Origin: an uncultured Pelagibacteraceae bacterium
GTDB lineage: Bacteria > Pseudomonadota > Alphaproteobacteria > Pelagibacterales > Pelagibacteraceae
Length of the DNA: 50,240 bases
NCBI GenBank assembly: GCA_902601545.1
Contig: CACKNR010000008.1
Span: 1 to 50,240 of the forward strand
Direction of reading: 5' to 3'
In this document: positions 43,392 to 50,240 of the stretch, piece by piece
How positions within the stretch are numbered: the stretch's first letter is position 1
Layout of the letters: every line of letters begins with the position of its first letter
Notes under the pieces: model-generated
Seen by the model: the letters and a program-made list of their open reading frames with translations, nothing else
The model's database searches: none
What the model was told of the DNA's origin: nothing
Made by a program: the position numbers and the translations under genes

Positions 43392-44438
43392 ATGATGAAA
43401 TCTATCAAAACTTGGATTTTAGTAGGATTTGCTTCTTTGCTTTTGGTTGCTTGCGGTCAAGGTGGAGGAGGATCTGGTTCGAAAAAATCTAAAACTTTAG
43501 ACAATACTAAGAAAGCTGGATTTGTGAAATGTGGAGTTTCTCAAGGTCTACCTGGTTTCTCTAATGCTGATGCATCAGGAAACTGGTCTGGTATTGATGT
43601 GGATGTATGTAGAGCTGTTGCAGCAGCTGTTTTAGGTGATGCTGATAAAGTTAAATATACTCCATTAAGTGCTGCAGAGCGATTTACAGCTTTAACATCA
43701 GGTGAAATAGATGTTCTTGCACGTAACACGACTTGGACATTATCAAGAGATGCTGACATTGGTTTAACATTTGTTGGTGTTAATTTTTATGATGGACAAG
43801 GGTTCATGGTAAGAAAAAATTCTGGAATTAATTCTGTGAATGATTTCAAAGATGGTATTTCTGCTTGTACAAATACAGGTACAACTACCGAACTTAATAT
43901 GAGAGACTTCTTTAACTCTAAAAATATTAAGTATGAACCAATTGCTTTTGAGAAAGCAGACGAAGTAGTTCAAGCTTATGATGCAGGAAGATGTGATACT
44001 TATACAACTGATAAATCTGGATTAGCTGCTCAAAGAACAAAATTGAGTGCACCAGATGATCATAAAGTATTACCTGAAACAATTTCTAAAGAACCATTGG
44101 GACCAGTAGTAAGACAAGGGGACTCAGTGTGGGAAGATATTGTAAGATGGTCACTAAACACAATGATCGAAGCTGAAGAGTATGGTGTTAATTCATCAAA
44201 CGCTTCAAGCCTAAAAGAATCTGACAACCCAGCTATCAAAAGATTAGTTGGTGCAGAGGGAGAATTAGGTGCTGCATTCGGTTTAGATAATGACTGGAGC
44301 CTAAGAATTATCGAGCAAGTTGGTAATTATGGTGAAAGCTATAAAAAACACATAGCTGATACTGGAATTTTACCGAATAGAGGTCCAAATGAATTATGGA
44401 CTAAAGGTGGAATTCTTTACGTACCACCAGCAAGATAA
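43392..44438 (+). CDS. aapJ: General L-amino-acid ABC transporter binding protein (AapJ/YhdW type), lipobox-bearing
   Basis: Family 3 solute-binding protein, 348 aa, with FVKCGVSQGLPGFS, GIDVDVCRAVAAAV, LSAAERFTALTSGEIDVL, GFMVRKNSG and YTTDKSGLAAQR, as in AapJ. The N-terminus MMKSIKTWILVGFASLLLVAC places a lipobox (L-V-A-C, Cys21) followed by a Gly/Ser linker. It is therefore predicted to be a lipoprotein tethered to a membrane rather than freely soluble. AGGA precedes the first ATG by 9 bases. A terminator follows. Confidence 0.92.
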   Translation: MMKSIKTWILVGFASLLLVACGQGGGGSGSKKSKTLDNTKKAGFVKCGVSQGLPGFSNADASGNWSGIDVDVCRAVAAAVLGDADKVKYTPLSAAERFTALTSGEIDVLARNTTWTLSRDADIGLTFVGVNFYDGQGFMVRKNSGINSVNDFKDGISACTNTGTTTELNMRDFFNSKNIKYEPIAFEKADEVVQAYDAGRCDTYTTDKSGLAAQRTKLSAPDDHKVLPETISKEPLGPVVRQGDSVWEDIVRWSLNTMIEAEEYGVNSSNASSLKESDNPAIKRLVGAEGELGAAFGLDNDWSLRIIEQVGNYGESYKKHIADTGILPNRGPNELWTKGGILYVPPAR

Positions 44439-44452
44439 TATCTAATAAAATT

Positions 44453-44485
44453 AAAAAGGGCTGGATTTATCTGGCCCTTTTTTTT
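44453..44485 (+). terminator. Rho-independent terminator between aapJ and aapQ
   Basis: A stem of AAAAAGGGC against GCCCTTTTT with partly paired inner bases around an ATTTAT loop is followed by eight Ts. It lies 14 bp after the aapJ stop and 15 bp before aapQ. This should limit permease and ATPase synthesis relative to the binding protein. Confidence 0.88.
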
Positions 44486-44500
44486 ATTCTCAATCTTAAA

Positions 44501-45676
44501 ATGAATCTTAAAAAACTAAATATTGAAAACAAAAAAATTAGAGATTTTATACCTCAAGCATTAACTGTATTAGCCTTAATCTCAGTAATTTTTTATTTTG
44601 CGACCAATGCTCAAATCAACATGGGTAACAGAGGAATATCCTTTGGTTTTGGTTTTTTAAGTCAAGAAGCATCATTTGATATAGCTTTTTCATTAATCGA
44701 GTTCGATGGTTCTTACTCATATGGAAGAGCCTTTTTAGTTGGATTATTAAATACTATTTTAGTTTCTATTATTGGAATTTTCTTAGCAACAATTCTTGGT
44801 GTAATTGTAGGTGTTGCTAGATTATCTAGTAATTATTTGATAGCCAAGACTGCAGAATGGTACGTAGAAATATTTAGAAATATTCCACTAATTTTACAAA
44901 TATTTTTTTGGTATTTTGCAGCACTTAGGGCATTACCTCCACCAGAAAATGCAATAAATTTTTATGATATTTCTTTTTTGACAATTAAAGGCTGGTATAT
45001 TCCTAAGTTTGTATGGATCAATTTCGATATATTTTGTTATTCACTAATATTAGCTTTTATATCTATATATTTTTTAAATCGATTTGCAAAAAAACAGCGT
45101 GAAGAATTTGGTAAAATTTTACCAACTGTTACTTTATCATTAGGGATTTTAATTTCGATACCTTTATTAAGTTTTCTTTTACTGGGCGTATCCCTTTCTT
45201 TTAATTATCCAGAATTAAAACAATTATCAGAAACATCTTATACCTATGATAATGGAGTTAGCATAATACCAGAATTAATAGCGCTTGCTCTTGCACTTTC
45301 AATGTATACAGCAACTTTTATTGCTGAGAATGTTAGAGCAGGAGTAATGGGTGTAGGCAAAGGTCAAAAAGAGGCTGCAGCGAGTATCGGATTGAACAAA
45401 GGCCAAATCCTTAGATTAGTAGTGATGCCTCAAGCATTGAGAATTATTATTCCACCTACTACTAACCAATATTTAAATTTAACAAAAAACTCATCTTTAG
45501 CAGCAGCTATAGCATATCCAGACATGGTTTTAGTTTTTGCAAAAACTGCTTTAATGCAAACAGGAAGAGCTATTGAAATTATTTCAATTACAATGCTTAC
45601 TTATTTATCTCTTAGCATATCAATATCTATATTTATGAATTGGTATAATAAAAAAATGGCTATAAAGGAAAAATAA
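44501..45676 (+). CDS. aapQ: General L-amino-acid ABC transporter permease AapQ type
   Basis: A 391-aa permease of the His/Glu/Gln/Arg/opine group. N-terminal helix, the motif RAFLVGLLNTILVS, VEIFRNIPLILQIFFWYF, and the EAA loop EAAASIGLNKGQ with MPQALRIIIPP. The long insert between helices, including a GNRGISFGFGFL periplasmic segment, is normal for AapQ. It abuts aapM without a gap. Confidence 0.92.
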   Translation: MNLKKLNIENKKIRDFIPQALTVLALISVIFYFATNAQINMGNRGISFGFGFLSQEASFDIAFSLIEFDGSYSYGRAFLVGLLNTILVSIIGIFLATILGVIVGVARLSSNYLIAKTAEWYVEIFRNIPLILQIFFWYFAALRALPPPENAINFYDISFLTIKGWYIPKFVWINFDIFCYSLILAFISIYFLNRFAKKQREEFGKILPTVTLSLGILISIPLLSFLLLGVSLSFNYPELKQLSETSYTYDNGVSIIPELIALALALSMYTATFIAENVRAGVMGVGKGQKEAAASIGLNKGQILRLVVMPQALRIIIPPTTNQYLNLTKNSSLAAAIAYPDMVLVFAKTALMQTGRAIEIISITMLTYLSLSISISIFMNWYNKKMAIKEK

Positions 45677-46933
45677 ATGATATTAACTTATTTAAAACCA
45701 ACAAAAGATAAAATTAATACTTTTTTACCCTTAGGAAGCATTTTTGTTATATTTGCCTTTTTAGACATTTTGGCAAATACTTTTTTAAATCGCAACATAA
45801 CAGGTTTTTTACCTCAGACTTTAAGTTTCTTAATTCCTTTATTATTTGGCTTTGTCGGTTTTTATCTAATTAGAATAGAGTTTAGTGGTATTAGATTTTT
45901 AGACAAACTAAACAAAAACATTAACTCAAGTAATTTTAATGCTTTTTTAACTCTTCTAATATTATTCATAATAATCAAGGCAATTTCACCTTTGATGAAT
46001 TGGCTAATTTTAGAGGCTAATTTTGTAGGTTCAACCAAAGATGATTGCACTGGTAATGGAGCTTGTTGGGTATTTATAAAAGTATGGTTTAACAGACTAA
46101 TGTATGGACTTTATCCTGATGTAGAGCAATGGAGAGTGAATAGCGCCTTCATATTGTTATTTGCTTTGGTTGGAATAGCTTTTTTTGTACCTCAAAAAAT
46201 TAAAAAATATTTTATAATCTTTTTACTCTTTGTTTATCCTTTCATAGGTATTAAGTTGCTATCAGGCGGTAGCTTCGGCTTAGTATATGTTGAGACTGCT
46301 GCGTGGGGAGGTCTCTCGCTAACTTTTATTATTTCTGCATTTGCTATCCTTTTCTGTTTTCCAATAGGTGTTTTTTTAGCATTAGGTAGAAGATCTTCAT
46401 TGCCAGCTATCAGATATATTTCGATTGGTTTTATAGAACTTTGGAGAGGTGTGCCCCTAATTACAGTTTTATTTATGGCAGCTGTTATGTTTCCTATGTT
46501 TTTACCAGATGGTACCTTTATTGATAAGCTAATTAGAGTTTTAATAGCGATCACATTGTTCGAAGCTGCTTACATGGCAGAAGTTGTTAGAGGAGGATTA
46601 CAAGCTTTACCAAAAGGTCAATATGAAGCTGCTAAGTCTTTAGGAATGGGATACTGGAGAATGAATATTCTTATTATATTGCCTCAAGCACTTAAATTAG
46701 TAATACCTGGGATAGCAAATACTCTTCTAGCTTTAGTAAAAGATACACCTTTAATTTTTGTGGTAGGTTTGATGGAATTAGCTGGTATGATAGGTTTGGC
46801 GAAAACTAATCCAAAATGGCTTGGAATGGCTATGGAAGGCTATGTTTTTGCAGGTTTAGTTTTCTGGATAATATGTTATGCAATGAGCAGGTATAGTCAA
46901 AATTTAGAGAAAAAATTAAGTACTGAAAGATAA
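45677..46933 (+). CDS. aapM: General L-amino-acid ABC transporter permease AapM type
   Basis: Second permease, 418 aa, partner of AapQ. Conserved [30 protein letters not shown], and the EAA loop [14 protein letters not shown] with [11 protein letters not shown]. The N-terminal half has extra helices and a Cys-containing periplasmic loop ([12 protein letters not shown]) that might form a disulfide. The next gene starts 5 bp later. Confidence 0.92.
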   Translation: MILTYLKPTKDKINTFLPLGSIFVIFAFLDILANTFLNRNITGFLPQTLSFLIPLLFGFVGFYLIRIEFSGIRFLDKLNKNINSSNFNAFLTLLILFIIIKAISPLMNWLILEANFVGSTKDDCTGNGACWVFIKVWFNRLMYGLYPDVEQWRVNSAFILLFALVGIAFFVPQKIKKYFIIFLLFVYPFIGIKLLSGGSFGLVYVETAAWGGLSLTFIISAFAILFCFPIGVFLALGRRSSLPAIRYISIGFIELWRGVPLITVLFMAAVMFPMFLPDGTFIDKLIRVLIAITLFEAAYMAEVVRGGLQALPKGQYEAAKSLGMGYWRMNILIILPQALKLVIPGIANTLLALVKDTPLIFVVGLMELAGMIGLAKTNPKWLGMAMEGYVFAGLVFWIICYAMSRYSQNLEKKLSTER

Positions 46934-46938
46934 TAATT

Positions 46939-47670
46939 ATGGGAAAAATAATTGAATTAAAAAAAGTAAATAAATGGTTTGATAAATTTCAGGTTTTAAA
47001 AGATATCGACCTTGAAGTTGCTTCACAGGAAAAAATAGTTATTTGTGGTCCATCTGGATCAGGTAAATCGACTTTGATAAGATGCATTAACAGGTTAGAA
47101 GAGCATCAAGAAGGAAATATAATTGTTGATGGTACAAAATTAGCTGAAAATACAAAAAATATTGAAAAGATTAGAGCTGAAGTTGGAATGGTTTTTCAGC
47201 AATTTAATTTATTTCCGCATCTTTCAATTTTAGACAATTGCACATTAGCACCCATTTGGGTTAAGAAATTGCCTAAAAAAGTAGCAGAAAAAATAGCAAT
47301 GGATAATTTAACAAGAGTTCAAATAGACGATCAAGCGCTTAAATTTCCAGGTCAACTTTCAGGAGGTCAACAACAGAGAGCCGCGATAGCTAGAGCGCTA
47401 TGCATGGAACCTAAAATAATGTTGTTTGACGAACCTACATCTGCATTAGACCCAGAAATGATTAAAGAAGTTTTAGATGTAATGGTTGACTTAGCAAAAG
47501 GAGGAATGACAATGATAGTGGTTACTCACGAAATGGGTTTTGCTAAAGAGGTTGCAGATTATATGATTTTTATGGATGAGGGAAAAATAGTTGAAAGAGC
47601 AAAAACAAAAGAGTTTTTTGAAAATCCGAAATCGGATCGAACTAAACTATTTTTAAGTCAAATATTATAG
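46939..47670 (+). CDS. aapP: General L-amino-acid ABC transporter ATP-binding protein AapP type
   Basis: ATPase subunit, 243 aa, fully canonical: Walker [12 protein letters not shown]-loop [10 protein letters not shown], signature [15 protein letters not shown], Walker [13 protein letters not shown] and H-loop [11 protein letters not shown]. It completes aapJQMP, a broad-range amino-acid importer. It overlaps the end of the convergent cysteine-synthase-family gene by 6 bp. Confidence 0.95.
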   Translation: MGKIIELKKVNKWFDKFQVLKDIDLEVASQEKIVICGPSGSGKSTLIRCINRLEEHQEGNIIVDGTKLAENTKNIEKIRAEVGMVFQQFNLFPHLSILDNCTLAPIWVKKLPKKVAEKIAMDNLTRVQIDDQALKFPGQLSGGQQQRAAIARALCMEPKIMLFDEPTSALDPEMIKEVLDVMVDLAKGGMTMIVVTHEMGFAKEVADYMIFMDEGKIVERAKTKEFFENPKSDRTKLFLSQIL

Positions 47671-48660
47671 CCATTTAGGTATTGGTAAATTTTTACTTTC
47701 TAAAAATTCTTTATTAAAAATTTTACTAGCATATCTTTTCCCATGATCACACAATATAGTAACTATAGTTTTTCCAGGACCCATTTTTTTAGCGAGTTTG
47801 ATTGCACCAGCAATATTAATTCCTGAAGATCCACCTAGAACAATTTTTTGATTTTCGATTAAATCATATACTATATTTAGAGCTTCTGTATCATTAGTCT
47901 GAAAAGCATCATCAACTAATGCCTTTTCAAAATTTTTGGTAATTCTTGCAGTGCCAATACCTTCTGTAATCGAGCTTCCTGAGCTTTCTAATTTATTATT
48001 CTTAATATGTGAAAATAACGAAGATCCCATTGGATCGGATAAAGCAATCTTAATATTTTTATTCTTATTTTTTAATCCTATAGAGACGCCAGCTAAAGTA
48101 CCACCAGTTCCAACGGCACAAGTAAAACCGTCAACGGAGCCAGCCGTTTGGTTCCATATTTCTTCTGCCGTAGTTTTGATATGAGCATCTGTATTAATAA
48201 CATTATCAAACTGATTAGCCCAGTACACGCCATTCTTACTTTCTTTATTTAAATCCTCAGCTATTTGTTTTGATTGTTTAATGTAATTTTTAGGATTAGA
48301 ATATGGAACAGCATCAACTTCAATTAATTCAGCACCTAATTTTTTAAGAGTTTCTTTTTTTTCTATAGATTGAGTATTTGGAATTACTATTTTTAGCTTT
48401 AGACCGTACTCCTTGCAAACTACAGCTAACCCTATTCCAGTGTTACCAGCCGTTCCCTCTACAATTGTGCCACCTTTAGATATAAGTTTTCTTTTAATGG
48501 CATCTTCAACGATAAATAATGCTGCTCTGTCCTTTACTGACTCTCCAGGATTAAAATATTCAGCTTTACCGTAAATATTACAACCAGTCAATTCTGAGGC
48601 TTGTTTTAATCTTACTAATGGTGTATTTCCAATTTGAGATATTACTGAACTAGTTTCCAT
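47665..48660 (-). CDS. Cysteine synthase family PLP enzyme (CysK-like)
   Basis: A fold-type II PLP enzyme of 331 aa. PLP Lys43 in [11 protein letters not shown], the substrate loop [27 protein letters not shown] for the phosphate, and [11 protein letters not shown] near the C-terminus. It makes cysteine from O-acetylserine and sulfide, or acts as a cystathionine beta-synthase; sequence alone does not decide. The EGTAGNTG loop and the LPIPKWL tail resemble a longer alphaproteobacterial variant rather than E. coli CysK. Its start is only 12 bp from the divergent next gene. Confidence 0.88.
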   Translation of the reverse strand: METSSVISQIGNTPLVRLKQASELTGCNIYGKAEYFNPGESVKDRAALFIVEDAIKRKLISKGGTIVEGTAGNTGIGLAVVCKEYGLKLKIVIPNTQSIEKKETLKKLGAELIEVDAVPYSNPKNYIKQSKQIAEDLNKESKNGVYWANQFDNVINTDAHIKTTAEEIWNQTAGSVDGFTCAVGTGGTLAGVSIGLKNKNKNIKIALSDPMGSSLFSHIKNNKLESSGSSITEGIGTARITKNFEKALVDDAFQTNDTEALNIVYDLIENQKIVLGGSSGINIAGAIKLAKKMGPGKTIVTILCDHGKRYASKIFNKEFLESKNLPIPKWL

Positions 48661-48672
48661 AACATTAAATAT

Positions 48673-49356
48673 ATGAAAAAATATTTACTTTCAATTGCTT
48701 TAATATTCTTTTTATCTTTAAATATAAATGCTCACGTTGACCATTATTCAAAATATAATTACTTAGAATATGAATTATACAGAAACAACAAATCTATTGG
48801 TTATCACAAATATATTTTTAAAAGAAATGGGTCAAATTTAATTATAGATAATGAAGTTAGCTTTAAAATTTCAAAATTAGGAGTAGATCTTTATAAATAT
48901 TACGCAAAAGGAGTTGAAAAGTATGAAAATGGAATTTTTTCAGGTTTTAACTCAGAAACCAATCAAAATAAAAAAGAAAAATTCGTTAATATTTCTATTG
49001 ATCCAACTGATAAAGCTCTAATAATTGACGGATCCTCTTTTAAGGGGAAAGTGAGTAAAGATTTGATTATTGGAACCTGGTGGAATCATGAAATTGTTCA
49101 AAAGAAAGCACAAATTAGTGCAGTTTCAGGTAGAATTATTGAGCAAAAAGTCGAATTTAAGGGTAAAGAAGAATTAAGAATTGGAAATAAAGTTTACAAA
49201 ACTTTAAGATTTAATTTTAGTTCGTCTGATCCAAGCTTATCAAAAGATAAAAAACTCAATACAGATATTTGGTATGAGGAGGAAACGTTTCTTTGGGTTA
49301 AAGCAGCTTTTGATAAAACAGGATATTGGGAGTATAGACTTAAAACAGTAAAATAG
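48673..49356 (+). CDS. Secreted beta-rich protein, DUF6134/DUF3108-like, hypothetical
   Basis: A 227-aa protein with a signal peptide (MKKYLLSIALIFFLSLNINA before HVDHYSK). The mature chain is mostly alternating beta strands: LEYELYRNNKSIGYHKYIF, a Trp-containing GTWWNHEIV, and a final IWYEEETFLWVKAAFDKTGYWEYRL. This pattern recalls periplasmic lipid-binding-like or DUF6134-type proteins. The family call is by resemblance only and I assign no function. Confidence 0.7.
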   Translation: MKKYLLSIALIFFLSLNINAHVDHYSKYNYLEYELYRNNKSIGYHKYIFKRNGSNLIIDNEVSFKISKLGVDLYKYYAKGVEKYENGIFSGFNSETNQNKKEKFVNISIDPTDKALIIDGSSFKGKVSKDLIIGTWWNHEIVQKKAQISAVSGRIIEQKVEFKGKEELRIGNKVYKTLRFNFSSSDPSLSKDKKLNTDIWYEEETFLWVKAAFDKTGYWEYRLKTVK

Positions 49357-49499
49357 TTAAATTTTAACACTTTATTTTTTTGATTTAGTCAATACCAAAT
49401 ATATGTATTTTTAGCATTTCTGACCCTTAAAAAAAAAAATTATATGTATTGCCAAAAAGTTCATTTTGAGGTTTTATAATAGAAAATTTAGGGAGCTCT

Positions 49500-49865
49500 A
49501 TGGAAGAAAATTTTAATATTCACTTAGGTAAGAAGTTAAGAATGCGAAGATTATCACTAGGACTGACACAAACAAAGGTTGCACAAGCTATAAATGTTAC
49601 TTTCCAACAAATTCAAAAATATGAAAAGGGCACTAACGGTGTAAGTTCAAATAGATTAATGCAATTATCCCAATTTTTAAAAGTGCCAATAATTTATTTT
49701 TTTGAGGATTATCGAGAATTTAAGGATGTATCTTTATCAGATGATATTCATGGAGATTTAAATTATTCTTTTTTAAGTAGAACATTTTCATCATTATCTA
49801 AATCCCAAAAAGATAAAATTTTACAGATTTTAAGCAATACTTCAAAATTTGAAAAAGTCGGATAA
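49500..49865 (+). CDS. XRE-family (Cro/CI-like) transcriptional regulator
   Basis: A 121-aa DNA-binding protein. The HTH_3 domain covers about residues 8-65: LGKKLRMRRLSLGLTQTKVAQ, the recognition helix NVTFQQIQKYEKGTNGVSS, and RLMQLSQFLKVPIIYFFEDY, followed by a short helical tail. Close relatives with TFQQ-QKYE are chromosomal regulators common in alphaproteobacteria, not phage repressors. TATAAT (49475-49480) and a GGGAGC ribosome-binding site precede it. The 143-bp gap upstream holds nothing else that I can identify. Its stop is 1 bp from the tRNA-Asn 3' end. Confidence 0.9.
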   Translation: MEENFNIHLGKKLRMRRLSLGLTQTKVAQAINVTFQQIQKYEKGTNGVSSNRLMQLSQFLKVPIIYFFEDYREFKDVSLSDDIHGDLNYSFLSRTFSSLSKSQKDKILQILSNTSKFEKVG

Positions 49866-49866
49866 T

Positions 49867-49942
49867 TGGCTCCTCGGGCAGGACTCGAACCTGCGACCAA
49901 TTGATTAACAGTCAACTGCTCTACCAACTGAGCTACCGAGGA
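49867..49942 (-). tRNA. tRNA-Asn (anticodon GTT)
   Basis: A 76-base cloverleaf with encoded CCA. Acceptor TCCTCGG/CCGAGGA, D arm GCTC/GAGC, anticodon loop CTGTTAA (GTT), T arm GCAGG-TTCGAGT-CCTGC and discriminator G. It converges on the XRE gene, with one base between them. Confidence 0.97.
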
Positions 49943-49989
49943 ATGATGCGAACATACTTTTTTTAATAATATAAAACAACTGAATTTTT

Positions 49990-50063
49990 TGGAGGCCACG
50001 CCCAGAATCGAACTGGGATAAAAGGATTTGCAATCCTCTGCGTAACCATTCCGCCACGTGGCC
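49990..50063 (-). tRNA. tRNA-Cys (anticodon GCA)
   Basis: A 74-base cloverleaf with encoded CCA. Acceptor GGCCACG/CGTGGCC, anticodon loop TTGCAAA (GCA), T loop TTCGATT and discriminator T, the identity base for tRNA-Cys. It lies 47 bp upstream of tRNA-Asn on the same strand, probably in one transcript. Confidence 0.97.
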
Positions 50064-50088
50064 CTTGTTTTAATTAAAATCTTGAAAT

Positions 50089-50240
50089 TCATAATGATTT
50101 TAATCTATTTTTATTATTATCGAATAAATATATCTTATTTTTTTGGAAGTAAATTGGAATATTTTTATCTTTTATATTTTTTGTACATTTTATTCTGATT
50201 TCTGTATTATTAAAATGTGAATATACAATTTTTTCTGCCC
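50089..50240 (-). CDS. C-terminal fragment, probable ABC transporter ATPase TOBE region (partial)
   Basis: A minus-strand frame enters from the right edge and ends at the TGA at 50089-50091; 49 residues are visible. The end, IPIYFQKNKIYLFDNNKNRL, resembles the C-terminal TOBE region of MalK/UgpC-type ATPases, where '...lhlFD..tg.rL' closes the protein. A beta-rich EIRIKCTKNI segment precedes it. The rest of the gene is outside the window, so the call rests on a short match. The tRNA-Cys gene lies just downstream. Confidence 0.55.
   Translation of the reverse strand, partial: AEKIVYSHFNNTEIRIKCTKNIKDKNIPIYFQKNKIYLFDNNKNRLKSL

Noticed and set aside
49763..50092. 109-aa minus-strand ORF
   Set aside because: It is a read-through of tRNA-Asn and tRNA-Cys and the antisense of the XRE gene; both tRNAs fold fully.

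Overview
The window is AT-rich and tightly packed, with many 1-8 bp gene overlaps, short intergenic gaps and almost no mobile DNA. Gene content and order point to a streamlined marine alphaproteobacterium, most likely Pelagibacterales (SAR11) or the similar HIMB59/AEGEAN-169 type. The evidence is two ancestral alphaproteobacterial neighbourhoods in reduced form (ppiD-trpEGDC-lexA-gltX and tpiA-secG-pyrG-kdsA-eno-ftsB-lipA-coq10-cinA-pgpA-ispDF-ntrYX-trkA), an Aap amino-acid transporter, and very AT-rich codon use. The assignment is by inspection only.

Layout. 1-2562: 3' part of a histone-deacetylase-family enzyme, an opposing 40-codon membrane peptide, a Pro-Glu-rich two-helix membrane protein, and a Cas4/RecB-like nuclease. 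2563-9975 (minus): gltX, lexA with an SOS box, trpC-D-G-E, and a PpiD-like periplasmic folding factor. 10038-16807 (plus): tpiA, secG, pyrG, kdsA, eno, an FtsB-like protein, lipA, a Coq10-like protein and a small membrane protein. 16791-18911 (minus): cinA/pncC, pgpA, ispDF. 18960-27420 (plus): ntrY, ntrX, trkA, trkH, a GpsA-like dehydrogenase and glpK in one nearly gapless run. 27525-34493 (plus): a GlpV-S-T-P-Q-U type glycerol ABC transporter followed by gap. 34490-36075 (minus): pyk and a coupled 57-aa gene. 36141-38005 (plus): a phosphofructokinase and an MhpD/FAH-like hydratase. 38280-42071 (plus): two Fur boxes and an iron(III) ABC transporter. 42091-43239: tRNA-Arg(TCT) and zapE. 43304-47670 (plus): the aapJQMP amino-acid ABC transporter. 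47665-50240: a cysteine-synthase-family enzyme, a secreted protein, an XRE regulator, tRNA-Asn and tRNA-Cys on the minus strand, and the C-terminus of a probable ABC ATPase running off the edge.

How the genes fit together. The central part reads as a glycerol-to-pyruvate module: uptake (GlpVSTPQU), GlpK, a soluble G3P dehydrogenase giving DHAP, then TpiA, GAPDH, enolase and pyruvate kinase, plus a phosphofructokinase. The two import ATPases of the glycerol system have complementary losses: GlpS lacks the switch histidine and GlpT lacks the LSGGQ signature. A heterodimer would therefore have one canonical and one degenerate ATP site; this is the most interesting mechanistic signal here. Both large transporters have a rho-independent terminator just after the binding-protein gene, which suggests attenuation in favour of that subunit. 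Several genes normally found in these ancestral clusters are missing from their expected slots (moaC/moeA, comEC, pdhABC-lpd, ntrBC).
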